From positions 11,532,001-11,596,000 of the forward strand of contig JANTQA010000023.1 of the NCBI GenBank assembly GCA_027625915.1: DNA of 64,000 nt, in the 5' to 3' direction. Under the pieces are notes generated by a model that was given only the letters and a program-made list of their open reading frames with translations, did no database searches and was not told where the DNA came from. This DNA comes from Anaeramoeba flamelloides (Eukaryota > Metamonada > Anaeramoebidae). The position numbers and the translations under genes were made by a program. Positions 48,956 through 61,900 of the stretch are shown here, one piece after another; the first letter of the stretch is position 1; each line of letters opens with the position of its first letter.

Positions 48956-50267
48956 CAAAAAATGGAAACAAATGATAAAGAAAAAATAAAAAAAATATTG
49001 AGTTCTTTCTTGATCTTATTTGTAACATTTAATATAATCAACTCTTTATTGGGTATTATTTTCAATTCTGAAGTGAAAAACTTTTTTTTGTACAATCATT
49101 GATTAAAAAATTACTTTTTATTTCTAAATAATTCACAAAACGAATTTCAAAAATCCAAATTTGATTTAATTCATCTTATTCACATTCAAGAACATTTGAT
49201 AATTTTTCAGAACTTCTTCAGAGATCTATATTCATTGAAAATATTTGTTTGATTTAAGAATTATTTTATTTCCATTAAATTTAAAATCTCAATATAATTC
49301 TGATTATGGTTCAAATTTTTTCTCTAGTAACTGTTTTTTTTTTTTTTTTTTTTTTTTTGTATTTTGAGAACCCACTCTTTTTCTTTAATCTTTAAAACAG
49401 TATTACTTATTTTGAATTATTTTATTTGAAAAAATATTCGAAAAAGAATCAGAAAAGCAAATTTGTAAAAAAAATTTTTGTAAAATAATAATAAATAGTA
49501 ATGGGTTGAGAAATTCAAGGAATTAGTTTGTTTTTTTCTCATCCAAATTAAGAAGATAAAGAAGAAATATCATTGAAAATTTACTATGACTGATTTTTTT
49601 CCATTCATTGATTTCAATAAGTTTCTTTTAAAAGTGTGATTTTTGGTGTTTGGTATCATCAAAGAAAAGATTTGTTTAGAAATACACACTTGCTGAAATC
49701 TAAATTTTTTTTGGTTTTCTAGACGAATAATTTCAAGCATTTCATTAAACACATTACTTGATCCAAAACCCTCTTTAATAAAACACAAAATTTAATAAAA
49801 AAAATTGTAAAAAAAATTGAAAAATTAAAGAATTATACTCTAGTTTAATTTGGTTTGTATTTCTTTTCAGAAATAGAACAACCATGGGTGATATTTTGAG
49901 TTTCAAAGTTTAAATATCCCAACGCACTCAAAAAATCATTCTTCAGTCAATTTGTTGCTATTAAAATTTTTCATAAATGGTAAAATGTTACCTGCTCCCT
50001 TAAAAATCTATTTGAACAATTTAGAACAATACTTCTTTAGAATCATTCCCCTAGAAAAAAATAATATTACATTCATTTTTATATTCTTGTTACTTAAATT
50101 AACAACGTTTTATAAAGTTCACTATTGGTTTCTATTAAGAAATTTAAATTAACTTTGATTTAAATTTCTGATATTCAACAAAACTTTTTTATTTTTTTAC
50201 TTGTAACTTATTTTTTGAAACTTCAATACCTTTCACTCAAACAATCGATAAGTATTTTCAAAGACTA

Positions 50268-53200
50268 ATGTCAAATTTTTCTACGGGATCGGATAAAATA
50301 AATTCCATCAACACACAAGTTTTTGGTATTTCAATTTCGCCGCTGATGCCAATCCACCCATTCCTCCAAAGGTGCATTGATTGGATCAGAAAGGCAGGAC
50401 TTGATCGTGAAGGGGTGTTTCGTATTTCTCCAAACCCGTTAATCGTGGACAAGATAATTGACGATGTTAATGCAGGAAGGAATGTGGATATTGAAAAGTT
50501 TGATGTTTATACTTCCGCTGTATTAATTAAAAGGTATCTCAGGCAATTGCCTGAACCTCTTCTTACAAACCAATTATTTGATTCATGGCTTGAGCTTTTA
50601 GGTTTGTTTCCATTTTGGGTGTTCATCCATTATTATTCTTCTTTTTTGGTCTTTTTTATTTTGTTCTTATTTCAACTCAACACAGAAAACAAAAATTAAA
50701 AGAAAAAAAATTTCCTTTTTTTTACAATTTTAGTTTTGCCAAGATCCCAACAAATAAAAATTGTTTTTGTTTGAACCTAATACCCCCTAATCCAACTTAA
50801 TCACAAAAAAAGTGGACTAGAAGAACTCAAAAAAAAATAAAAACTCTTTTATTTCCCATAAAAGCCAAAGAAAAAAAATTTTTTTAGTCAAAAAAACAAA
50901 AAAAATTGTTCGATTGTTTTATTGACAATCTAAAAACTAACAATACTTTTCTTTAATTTTTGTGAAAGAATTACTTTTTTGCTTTCGTGGTTGTTTGATT
51001 TTTTCCCAAATTATTCAGGATTATACATCAATTTTAGTGAAAGAATTCCTTACTGCTAATTGCAAAATAAAAAGATCAAAATTTTCATTCAGCTTTTCCA
51101 AAATAATCAACCATTCCAATAATTTTAACAAACCACCAAAAGTCCCCAATTCTAAAAGATAAAATAATAATTTAAACTGATTTCGAGAATTAAAAAATTG
51201 AAATGTTTTATTGATTCAAAAATCTTTTTTTTGGAAAGCTGACTGAAACTTTTGTTCCATTTTTTTTGCTACAAATAGTATTGTTTCTCTGATTTTGAAT
51301 TAAATTTTCGATTATTTCGGTAAGATGATTTAGAAAACAAAAAAAAACGAAAAAAACAAAATTTTAATTACAACCCCAGATTGAAATTATTAAATAAACT
51401 GAAATAGAAACTTTACCAATTCTGGGTATTTGTTTCTTTATAAAAGTAAAATTTAGACATTGTAAGAAAAAATAATTGGTTCAGATCTTGTTTTTTTGAT
51501 CCCTTCTTTTCTTTTCTTTTCTTTTAAGGACTACGTTCCCACCCTTGGAGAGTGTTGAGTTCTTGTGTTATTTCACTTTTACTTCTCAAAAAGAATTTTC
51601 ATTCTGAAGAAATTGGACAAAAAAAAAAAAAAAAAAACATTTTTTGTCATCTTTACCTTTTCACACAGACTTTTTTTCAATCTTTTTCAATGAAAAGGAA
51701 ATTAAAAATAACAAAAAAATGGCTTTTGGGGATTTTCAAATGCAAGTTCAAATTTGAGAACATTTCAAACTTGTAAAAACAAATTTAAAAATTATGTAGA
51801 ACAGCCAGAGGAATTGCTTGTGAGTTCAGAAAGTTGAAATGGAAATTCTAAAAATATTAAAATCAAATTTTGGTATGATGTTTCAAGGTAAAAATTGTGA
51901 AAATTGTTAAAATTGGTGAAAATTTCACCTTTTTTCTAAACGAAATTCTCCGTGTGTAAATATTATTGAGATTACAAAACTCTTTCAAGAGCGTTTTTAT
52001 ATATTATTCCACCGTTTTCACCTGAAAACGTAGTCCTTAATCTCGGTTTTCCTTTTCAAAAAAAAATTTTGTTGAAGTACCAATAACAAAATAGTATTAA
52101 CACTTCTTGTGTGATGACTTTAAAAAATGTAAATATCGAACAAACAAAATATTTTGAATTATTTTAAATACCTCTCTTTGAAAATCAAATTTATGAATTT
52201 GAAAGTAATTGGGGAAATTATCACAGAGGTTAATTGTATGAGGAAAATAAATGAAAGGGAACTGTATTAATTGTTTTGAAAAAAATAGCCATCTAAAAGT
52301 GAATTTTGATAAACATTGGAAAAGAAACAAATTCTCAATTTCCAATTCACTGTTATTGAGATTTAAATTAGAACAAATTTAATCATATTTATCTTTTTTT
52401 TTTTTATTCTACAGAACCCTTAGATTTAGAATTGACAGTTACAGTCAGTTCCACTTTTAAGACACAAACTGTCAACGAAATTTAAGGCACAAAAAAACCT
52501 GGAATTATGGCACATTTTTTGGAATTTTTTTTTACACAAATTATTTTACTAGAATTTGAATTTTGTGCCTTAATTTGAGATTTTTCATGTGTCTTAAATT
52601 CCTTTGACAGTTTGTGTCTTAAAAGTGGAACTGACTGTAACTAAAAATATATCAACAGAAAAAAAAAGCAATAAAAAAGTCTTCTCAAAGAATAAAACAA
52701 GATCACCAAATTCAATTTGATTTCATTGAAACTGATTACTAAAAAAAAATGAGATGAAACAAAGTGAAAATTTTTAACTAGTTAAAATTCAAATGCCAGG
52801 AAAACATTTTTTTATCTTTTTTTCCACACAAAGAAAAAAGAATTTTCAAATTCAAATAACAAGAACAAACAATTACTAAATTCACCAATCTAAATCAAAA
52901 TAAAATAAAAATTCAATAAAAACAAAATTTATTTCGATATTTTCCTTTTATTGAACGATCATCTTCAACTTGTTTATTTTATTTTTTTTTTTTTGAAAGT
53001 AAACTCTTTTTCAAATAAAAGGGTACAAATAAATTTTCAAGAATTATTCATAATTGAATCAAATTAATTGTAGTATCATTCTGAATTAGAAGAAACTCTT
53101 TAAAACATAAAAAAAAGCACTCAACTGAAGATTTAAAACTCATTAAAACATAAACAATAAAAATTAAAATTAAATATTTTAAAAATTGATGTGCCATTTT

Positions 53201-56200
53201 ATTTGAAATGAGGAATCTTGTTTTGTAAATTATAAAGTAAAAAAAATTATAAAATCAATAAAAACCTGTTGAACATGGTGAATTTGGAAAAAGTTCTTAA
53301 CAAGTTATTGATAACTCTTAACACTTTAAACTTTTGTTCTTTAAAGTCTCATTTTAAAGATAAAGCCGGAATTCATATGGGTATTTTGTTGGAATTGTTT
53401 TTTTCAATATTTTCTCCTATCTTTGTTTCATGCATCAATCCAATAATGGTCTTTCATAATTCCTATATCTAGCTCATTCGAAATCAAACTTAAACTGTTT
53501 CCATTTTTATACTGGCAGATTATTTTCAAATTGGTTTCTTCTTATCTTGTTTTTTCATTTTCCAACTGTTCAATACCCATAAATAATAAAAAAAACAAAA
53601 AATGAAAAAATGAATAATTAAAATGAAAATCACCAATAAGTAATTATCTTATTAACAATCCAATCAAATTCAATAGTGTTGATGATTTGAGAGGTGTGTC
53701 TTTTTGTTTAAAAAAGAGTTTAGAAGAGAAAATTGTTTTTTTTTTTTCAATTTTGAGATTAATTTAATCTCAGAGATAAGTTGAGCCAATTTAATTAATA
53801 GTAATGGAAGTGCTTAAATATTGCCTAACGTTGATTGTCCCAAATTTGAATTCAAGATACTAAAAAAAAAAATTTTTTTTTTGACAAGATTATTATTTTT
53901 TATCTCTTAATTTGGAATTGGTTAAAGATGGTGCTACCTAATAATTTTGTAATATACAGCACGTATGCATACCCTTTGTGTAAGGTTAAAGTGATTTAGA
54001 TTTGGTATTGAAGAATCAAAATATTTTTAGTTTTTTCAAAAAAAAATTGAAAAGCAATAGCAAAGCAAAGAAAATGAAGTAACTGAAGGAAGATTTATAA
54101 ATTTTCTTTGCTTATGACATGGGTAATAGACTAAAGAGGGAATCTACTGTATTTAGAGAAATTAAATTTTAAAACCAAAAATTGAAAAAAAAGACAAAAA
54201 AAGAAAAGTTAATTTGATCTAATTGATGTGATATTTAGAAGTTTACAGTAATTAAATAAAAATATTTTTTCAAAGAATTAATGCAAAATACTTCTTTTTT
54301 TGCTTTCTTTATATTTTTCACAATTAACCACTTTGTCATGGCACAAAATTCATTTTTTCCAAAAGGAAACAGAATTTTGTATGTGGTAACTTTTTTAAAA
54401 GTAAACATTCGGAATTACCTTTGTTAAACTTAGAATTATTTAGATTTGTTTAAACTGAAACATAAATTAAGAAAGGTGTCAATTTACGTATATCTGTTTT
54501 AACAAAATAAACTTCTAGTTTTTAATATTTTTTAAAAAATATTGAACATAAAAGAAAAAACTAAAAAAATATCAATTAATAGAGTTATCAATAATTGTGT
54601 GCTGTACAAAAAATAAAACAAAAATGTGTGGGGGGGTATAATTTATAAATTTATAAAAGAATTGCTTGAATGTTAAGAATGAATTTTTATAAAAATATTT
54701 TTATGAATATGGTAAAATGATCTTGAGTAATATTAGAGTCTACGAAGATCCCACCACTTTTAATATAAATCCACATAAAAATTGGTTGTAAGAAATACCG
54801 CGTGTGCTATATTTAAATTGTAAATATTTAAGTTTCTTTTAATAAATTACAAATCAATCATTTTTAAAGACATTCATACATTTAATTGTTTATTCAAAAA
54901 TGGTTTCAATACTATGATTTTTAATGATAGAATCTTTTTTTTTGTTTTGTTTTTTGTTATTTTAATATTTACAACCTAATTTCCGAAAAATATACAAGTT
55001 AAAGATAATGTTACCAGAATATTAATGACTATCTGAATTTCATGGTAAGTGGAAAATTACTTTTAAGATCAACAAAATATTTATTGACTTTCAAGAATGT
55101 TGAGTCAATGATCTTTATAAAAATTAGAATTTATGTTTATTTTCGAAAATTTCTCATTTGAGTAAAACTGTTTTTCTTTTATCTGCAAAAATTTACTTGA
55201 AAAGGTTCAAAAATCCAAAATTCCCTTGTCGTGTGTTCATTCTGTTTTCTTGGAATGTATTCTAGTGTTTTAAGTAAGTGTATAAATATACTTTAAAATC
55301 CACTGGAGAGGGGAAGTTAAATAAAAGGTTAACATAGTCAATTTTAATTTTGCCTTGTTTTGTTCAAAAATTCGATAAAGTTTTTGGGATCAATTAATTA
55401 TTTCGCATAAAACCCAAAAAAAAAATACAATATTTTGACTTTCCTTAAACTTATAATCAATTAAATGTTTTTTTTTTTATATTATAACATTGCGTTTCAA
55501 TACACAGAGAGCATAAATTTTGCATAGATCTTAAAGTTGGGGGAGGGTTTTATGTGTTATAAATTTTCATTTATTTTCTTTATAATCATTTACTGAATGG
55601 GTTGGCAATCCATTACTCTTTTTTTTTTAAATTATTTTAATATCTTAAATTATCAAAAAAAAAATAAATAAAATTATATTTTTACAAATGATTAACCCAA
55701 ATGCTTTTTAAAAAAATATATATTCTTCAATCAATCTAATAAAATATTTCATTTTCTTTTAAATTAATTCTAAAATAAAAAAATAATATTATTAAATCTA
55801 AATTCTTAATAAAGAAATCGAACCAAAAGAACAAATCCAAAAAATGAAAAAATTAATTAAACAAATACCAATTGCACACCAAGTTTTGTTTATAACAATT
55901 TTTGATCTCCTCTTAGAAATCGATAAGCATAAAGAACAGAATTTAATGAGTATTGATAATCTTTCAAAATTTTTTGGTCCAGCTGTTTTACCATTTAATA
56001 TTACCGAAACGAACCCTATTTTAGCTTTTCAGGCATCACAGAATATTATTAAAATTGGGTTATTACTTTTAGAAAATTTTGAAATACTTACCAAAGCAAT
56101 TTTAGAAGAAGACGAGGATGAGGATGAGGATGAGGATGAGGATGAGGGTGGGAATGAGAATGAGAAGGGAAGTGATCAAAAAAATGAAGAAAAAGACAAA

Positions 56201-57442
56201 AAGAGTAAAGAAAGTAAAGAAAATGCAGAAGAAAATATACAAAATGATGAAATAAAGAATGAAGAAGAAAAGAAAACAAAAACAAAAAAGAAAACAAAAA
56301 AGGAAACTAGCAATAAAAAAGATCAAAAAAAAAAAAAATTTACAAAATCTATTCATTATTGCATGAAAAATTATACTTTTGATTTAAAATTAAAAGATTT
56401 TGATGTAATTGAATCAAGAATTAAAAGAGAAAACATTTTAAAAAAGCCATTTAAAGATCTAAATGAAGAAGAATTTAAATATGCTATTCATTCTTTGCAT
56501 TCTGAAATCAATTATTATCGACAGTTTGAAAAAAAAATTGAAAGGGTATTTTTTAAAGAAGATAAAAGAGATGAAGAAAGAAGGAAAAAGGAAAGTGGAG
56601 GTGGTGTTGAGAGTGATAATGAAAATGAAAAAGAAAAAGAAAATAAAAACGAAAATGAAAATGAAAACGAAAATGAAAATGAAAATGAAATCTTAAAAAG
56701 TAGAATCAAAAAGACAAAAAGAAAACTTAAAAAAATTAAAAAGGTTTCATCCAAAATTAAAAGGGAATGTGACAAGTTAACATCCAAATACCAAGAAAAG
56801 CAGCAAACTTTAAATAATGTCTCCACTGTGTTAGAAAATCAAAATGCAAATTTTGAAAAATTTACTTCTTCAAATAAAAAATTAAAATCTGATGTCGTCT
56901 CTGAAATTAAAATTGGCGAAAAGTATTTGAAAGAATCGAAAACACAAATATACAAATTAGAAATTGAAAGTAAGTATTTATTGGAAACTTCAATTATTTT
57001 GGAAAACGAAAATCAAAAATTAACCAAAATTAAAGTTAAAAGTTTGGATGATCAAAATAAAATGTTAACGGAAATCGAGCAATTAAAAATCCAAATCAAA
57101 GAGATTAAATCTGAAATCATCGACCAAAAGATGAAAATTGAAATGATCCATATCGCCAATGAAAAATCAATTAAATTGTTTGATCAGCTCTCTCAGACAA
57201 TGTATCAACAAAGGCACTTTTTGCAGTTAAAGGCAAACGATTTTTCAAAATTGGTGAAATCTTTAGATTCTCAGCTGGGGATTCATAAAAGTGTATCCAA
57301 AATTAATTTGCAAGAAACAAGTCAAATTGAAGAATTACTTTTACAAAAAAAAATTAAAATTAAAGACATTCAAGAAAAAATAGATCAAATCAATGAAAAT
57401 ACTAAAACAGGGAATTTCAAGATAAATGAATTTAATGATTAA
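50268..57442 (+). CDS. RhoGAP domain protein with C-terminal coiled coil, two exons
   Basis: Exons 50268-50601 and 55815-57442 (653 residues) separated by a 5.2-kb intron. Donor G|GTTTGT and acceptor AAAG|AAATCG give a seamless RhoGAP reading (..SWLELLE IEPKEQIQKM..). The GAP domain (about 18-185) has FGISI at its start, the arginine finger R52 in GVFRIS, the conserved LIKRYLRQLPEPLL, and DNLSKFFGPAVLP near 159-171 with the family Asn. Such domains stimulate GTP hydrolysis by Rho-type GTPases at membranes and the actin cortex. After the domain come an Asp/Glu repeat (EDEDEDED, ~205-225), Lys/Glu-rich linkers, and a long coiled coil (~405-640) that suggests dimer or scaffold binding. The acceptor has a weak pyrimidine tract, and the start at 50268 lies just ahead of the domain; an upstream 5' exon is possible. 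Confidence 0.85.
50602..55814. other. 5.2-kb intron inside the RhoGAP gene
   Basis: A/T-rich. It holds the third MITE copy (52440-52639), poly-A and poly-T runs, and no further exon that the RhoGAP domain would need. The frames at 51552-51776, 52097-52345 and 53269-53472 have no recognisable features. Confidence 0.75.
52440..52639. mobile_element. ~200-bp TACAGTCAGTT MITE, copy 3
   Basis: The best preserved copy. It starts TACAGTCAGTTCCACTTTTA and ends TAAAAGTGGAACTGACTGTA, a perfect 20-bp inverted pair with TA borders, and AGACACAAACTGTCAA pairs internally with TTGACAGTTTGTGTCT. It is inserted in the RhoGAP intron. Confidence 0.9.
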
Positions 57443-59721
57443 TTAATTCATTATATTTTGATTTATATTTTTAATTATTTTGATTGTTTTTTTTTCATCC
57501 ATTAATTTCTTTATTTTTTTTCTTTTATAACATTTTTTTATTTTTATTTTTTTTTTTTCATTTTATATTCGGTTAAAAAAAAAAAATCAAATTTTAAATA
57601 ATATTATAACAAATTAATTTTTTTTTTTTTTTTGAAATATTTGTATTTTTTTTTTAATTTTAGTTTTATGAAGCTAGTCATTGCATTATTTTTGAAAAGT
57701 TCAAAATTCAACATATTTCTGGATTATTTAAAAAAAAATATTTTCTTTGAAAGATGAAAGAAATCTTATTATCTGTAAAGAGTGTTTATCATAATATACA
57801 CTTTTAAAATATTATCACTAAGTTCTAAAATTACCCCAGTATAAAAAATCTACTTAATTTAAAAAAACAAAATAATTATTTTCTACTTTTCAAAATATAA
57901 TTTTTTGATACAAAGAACAGTTCAAATCAACTTTTTTTTTTATTTGAATAAAAAAATCAGAGAAAAAAAAAACAAACAACTAAATTAAAAATTCTCCCAA
58001 AATACTTTTTTAAAACCTGGAAATTTCTACTTATAATCCAAAAAAATAATTTTTAATTTGAGTATTTATAATCAATAATTCATAAAATAATCTTAATTCA
58101 TTCGAGTCAGTTATTAACAACCCAAAGATTAAATGTTTTAATCAACTTTAGTAGTTATTTATCAATTTTTTTAAAGATTTTCTAACTTCTATAATGAATT
58201 CAAATTAATAATTCTAATAAAAAAAAAAAAATACTAGATCTTATCAAATAACTGATTATAATGCCAATAATGTATCTTTGTTTATATTCTTCATATTCAA
58301 AAAAGAATATTATCTAATCTTTTAAATTTCAAGAAATCTAATAAATATTTGTGAATATAATAAAATCAGATGATCAATTTTTTGAGATCTTCAAGGATTC
58401 AATATTTAGATTTAATTTTATTGTATTTTGAAAAAAAGATTAAAATTTCAAATCTGATTTGTTCATACAAACACTCTAAAATTACTGAAAGTGAGATATC
58501 TTAAAATAAAAATTTTTTTAAAATTTCTTTTTTGAATTTGATCCAAAAATACAACAAAAAAGGATCTGGATCTTTTTATTGAAAATTTCATTGGAAAAAA
58601 AGAACTTTTTTTAAAAATGATGAGTCATCTCCTAAAGTTGAAAAATAATGTTGAGTAATGGGATATAATTGTATCTTTGTGAAAATAATTACTCTATTAC
58701 CTTTGGAAAAAAAATAAATAAGAGTTGCTAGTAACTTCAAGGAAAGATTGCTTCTTGTTTAACAAAGAATTCTTGATTTTAAGACCAATATTAGAAGGAA
58801 ATTTTGAAACACAGAATCCTAGAGACCAATAGACGGGGTTTTTATTTTTTTTTTTTTGAAAGGGGATTATTTTTGGTAATTCAAGATTTTATGACACATA
58901 GTGATTTTGTCGTTTAGGAGATCAATCATTTTTATGATTATAACAAATTGAATTTATTTCGAGATTCCAAATAGAGATGATTGATTTGATTTATATTCAA
59001 TAACTGCATTCTTTGATGTTTGGTTGTTCTATTATATAAGTTCATTCAAGAATAATTTAAAAGCCATTCAGTTTTTCTTTGAAATTTACAATCAATTATT
59101 ACTCTGATATTTTTTCACACTTTTGGAAAGAGAAAAATAAAAGAGGTGTTGTCGTTTGCAAAACAATATTTGAGAGAAGTAACTAATTTAATTGAGTTGA
59201 ACTTACCGTTGATTCTATAAAAAAAAAATCTTTTTAAACTCTATTATTTAATCACAAGGGTACTTTCTCAAGCATTGTTTTCAATGAGTAAAGCCTTTTT
59301 TTACAGAAACTTCCAAAAAAGAGAAACTAATTTTAATTCAAAGAAGAAAAGACAACTAACGAGAGGTTTCCATGATGATTATAAAAATAAGAAAAGAGAC
59401 TTGGGGAAATTTAAAAAGTTTTTGTTCTTTTGAAAAAACAAATTATTGTCTATGAAGAAATTTAGATTTCGAATAAATTTTAACGGATATTACCATTCTT
59501 GTATTGGGTTACTCTCGGTAATTACAACACAATTTTATACAAACATAAATCTTCAAAAAAGGAAAATTTAACACTTCAAAAAGATATAATAAAAGAAAGT
59601 CCCACTTGAAATTACCAAAAAAAACAGAAGGAAAAAGTGATTATTCGTTAAATAAATACCAAAAAAAAAAAAACAATCTTCAAAATTTATTATTTTTCAC
59701 AATCTTTTCTTTTAAAGTCAA
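57443..59721. other. 2.3-kb spacer between the RhoGAP and reductase genes
   Basis: A/T-rich, with T-runs just after the RhoGAP stop. No gene or strong repeat seen. The promoter of the reductase gene should be at the right end; the bases just before its ATG are T/C-rich (TCTTTTCTTTTAAAGTCAA). Confidence 0.6.
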
Positions 59722-61686
59722 ATGTTCAAACTTGACAATAAATTTATTAACATATATAGAAACCTGAAACCCAATTTTGGATTCAATGGTTTGGGTGAAT
59801 TTGTCTTCCAAAGAACATATTCACGTCTTAAAGAGAACATGGAAAAAGAGCAGTGGTTTGAAACCGTTGAAAGGGTTGTCACTGGTACTTATACGATGCA
59901 AAAAACATGGATTGAAAACCATCGATTGGGGTGGGACGAAGAAATGGCCCAGCGCAGTGCACAGGAAATGTATAACCGCATTTATAATTTCAAATTTTTG
60001 CCACCTGGCCGAGGGCTTTGGTCGATGGGAAGTAACTTGACCCTCAAGAAGCACCTGTATGCATCGCTGAACAACTGCGCGTTTGTAAGCACAAGCGAGA
60101 TGGTCGATAATCCTGTAAAGCCATTCATCTTCATGATGGATTCTCTCATGCTGGGTGTTGGCGTCGGGTTTGATACTGAAGGCGCAGGTAAAGTAATGAT
60201 TAAAAAAATCGATCACACGTTGGAGACCGAAACTTATGTGATCCCTGATACTCGTGAGGGGTGGGTGGTCAGTCTCGAAAAGCTTTTAAATGCCTATTTT
60301 GTCAACGGAAAGAAAGTTGAATTTGATTACAGTCTGATCAGGGGCAAGGGTCTCCCCATTAAGGGATTTGGAGGCATCTCCAGCGGGCCCGATCCACTTA
60401 TCAATTTGCACTCACAGATCTCTGAGATTTTTGATCGAATGGCAGATCAAGCGATCACCATTCGAAACATTGTCGATGTCATGAATTTGATCAGTGTCTG
60501 TGTAATTGCTGGGAATGTGCACAGATCAAGCCAAATCTGCTTTGGCTATCCAGAGTCGAACGAATTTTTGGATTTGAAAGACTATCAAAAAAATCCCGAT
60601 CGCGCAATGCATGGCTGGAGCAGCAACAATTCCATTTTTGCCAATCTTGGGATGGACTACACCAAGGTGTGTGAGAGAATTACCAATAACGGCGAACCAG
60701 GAATAGCGTGGCTGAAAAACATGCAAGAGTATGGCCGCATGAATGGCACAAAGGATTACAAAGATCATCGCGCCAAGGGAGGCAACCCTTGTCTTGAACA
60801 AACCCTCGAACCCTACGAATTATGTTGCCTCGTTGAAACCTTCCCAAACAACCACGACGACCTTCAGGATTATTTGAGAACCCTCAAATTCGCATACTTG
60901 TACGCCAAGACAGTCACATTGGGTAAAACCCATTGGCCCGAAACTAACCGTGTTTTGTTAAGAAACAGAAGGATCGGGTGCAGTATGAGCGGTATTGCAC
61001 AATTTGTTTCCAATAACGGCTTACCGGTCTTAAAGGAGTGGATGGAGAAAGGCTACGGAATCATCCAAGAATATGACAAAACTTACTCTGACTGGTTTGC
61101 AATCCCCCGCTCAATTAAAACAACATCCATTAAGCCAAGTGGCTCAGTTTCCTTATTAGCTGGCGCCACACCCGGTATCCATTACCCAGAGTCCAATTAC
61201 TATATCAGACGTGTGCGCGTGGCCAAAAACTCCAATCTATTAAAGCCATTAATTGAAGCTGGCTATCATGTCGAACCCTCTGTCACAGAGAGCGAGGTCA
61301 TGGTTGTTGAATTCCCAATCAAAATTGGCGACAAAATTAGAACAGTCGCAGATGTTTCAATGTGGGAACAACTCAATATGGCATCATTTGCACAAAGATA
61401 TTGGGCAGATAACCAAGTCAGCTGCACAGTGACCTTTGATCCTTTCACAGAAGGTAGCCAAATTAAACAGGCACTCAACATTTACCAATACCAATTAAAG
61501 GGAATCTCATTTTTACCAAAAATCACCAACAAAAGCTATTACAAACAATTACCTTATGAAACAATAACAAAAGAGACATATGAAAAAATGATCGAAAATA
61601 TCACTGAAATCAATTTCTCAAAGAAGGGAATCATGGAAGATATGGAAATTGAAAAATTCTGTGATGGTGATTCCTGCCAAATATAA
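59722..61686 (+). CDS. Class II (adenosylcobalamin-dependent) ribonucleoside-triphosphate reductase, monomeric type
   Basis: Single exon, 654 residues. It resembles the monomeric RTPR type known from Lactobacillus leichmannii (739 residues), which reduces ribonucleotides to deoxyribonucleotides with a B12-derived radical. The catalytic set is visible. C119 (SLNNCAF) pairs with C368 as the reducing pair. N355, C357 and E359 lie in GGNPCLEQTLEPYELCC; C357 is the expected thiyl-radical cysteine and the 11-residue spacing to C368 matches the family. The C-terminal pair C647/C652 (FCDGDSCQI) is the expected re-reducing shuttle. FLPPGRGLW near residue 93 and KPSGSVSLLAG near residue 473 are further family motifs. 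It is shorter than the bacterial enzyme, so an inserted segment there is absent or reduced here. The ~15 N-terminal residues before the family start look like a local extension. The central part is less AT-biased than other genes in the window. Class II enzymes are known in a few eukaryotes, including Euglena and Dictyostelium. Confidence 0.94.
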   Translation: MFKLDNKFINIYRNLKPNFGFNGLGEFVFQRTYSRLKENMEKEQWFETVERVVTGTYTMQKTWIENHRLGWDEEMAQRSAQEMYNRIYNFKFLPPGRGLWSMGSNLTLKKHLYASLNNCAFVSTSEMVDNPVKPFIFMMDSLMLGVGVGFDTEGAGKVMIKKIDHTLETETYVIPDTREGWVVSLEKLLNAYFVNGKKVEFDYSLIRGKGLPIKGFGGISSGPDPLINLHSQISEIFDRMADQAITIRNIVDVMNLISVCVIAGNVHRSSQICFGYPESNEFLDLKDYQKNPDRAMHGWSSNNSIFANLGMDYTKVCERITNNGEPGIAWLKNMQEYGRMNGTKDYKDHRAKGGNPCLEQTLEPYELCCLVETFPNNHDDLQDYLRTLKFAYLYAKTVTLGKTHWPETNRVLLRNRRIGCSMSGIAQFVSNNGLPVLKEWMEKGYGIIQEYDKTYSDWFAIPRSIKTTSIKPSGSVSLLAGATPGIHYPESNYYIRRVRVAKNSNLLKPLIEAGYHVEPSVTESEVMVVEFPIKIGDKIRTVADVSMWEQLNMASFAQRYWADNQVSCTVTFDPFTEGSQIKQALNIYQYQLKGISFLPKITNKSYYKQLPYETITKETYEKMIENITEINFSKKGIMEDMEIEKFCDGDSCQI

Positions 61687-61900
61687 TTAATGTTAAATTT
61701 ATATTTACACCCGAAAAAAACATAAATTTTTTAATAATAATTAAATTATAATTAGCTTATAATTTATTATTTTTTATTCTTAGTAATTGGGTTTTTATTT
61801 AATTTTTTTTTTTTTTTAATAAAACCCAAATAAGTAAAATAAATTAACATCCTTCCTTTTTTTTTTTTTTTTTTTATTATTTTATTATTTTTTTTTTTTC

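Larger units (their letters stand above)
45731..50267. other. 4.5-kb intergenic region
   Basis: No gene supported. A 63-residue frame at 45727-45918 (MKLSGKAIILSMNYGYTH..) directly follows the RRM gene and overlaps its stop. It could be an alternative or vestigial 3' exon, but no splice pair links it. The minus frames at 47367-47785 and 49570-49788 lack recognisable features. A foldback element (46236-47045), long T-runs and a TA run (48927-48954) fill much of the rest. Confidence 0.55.
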
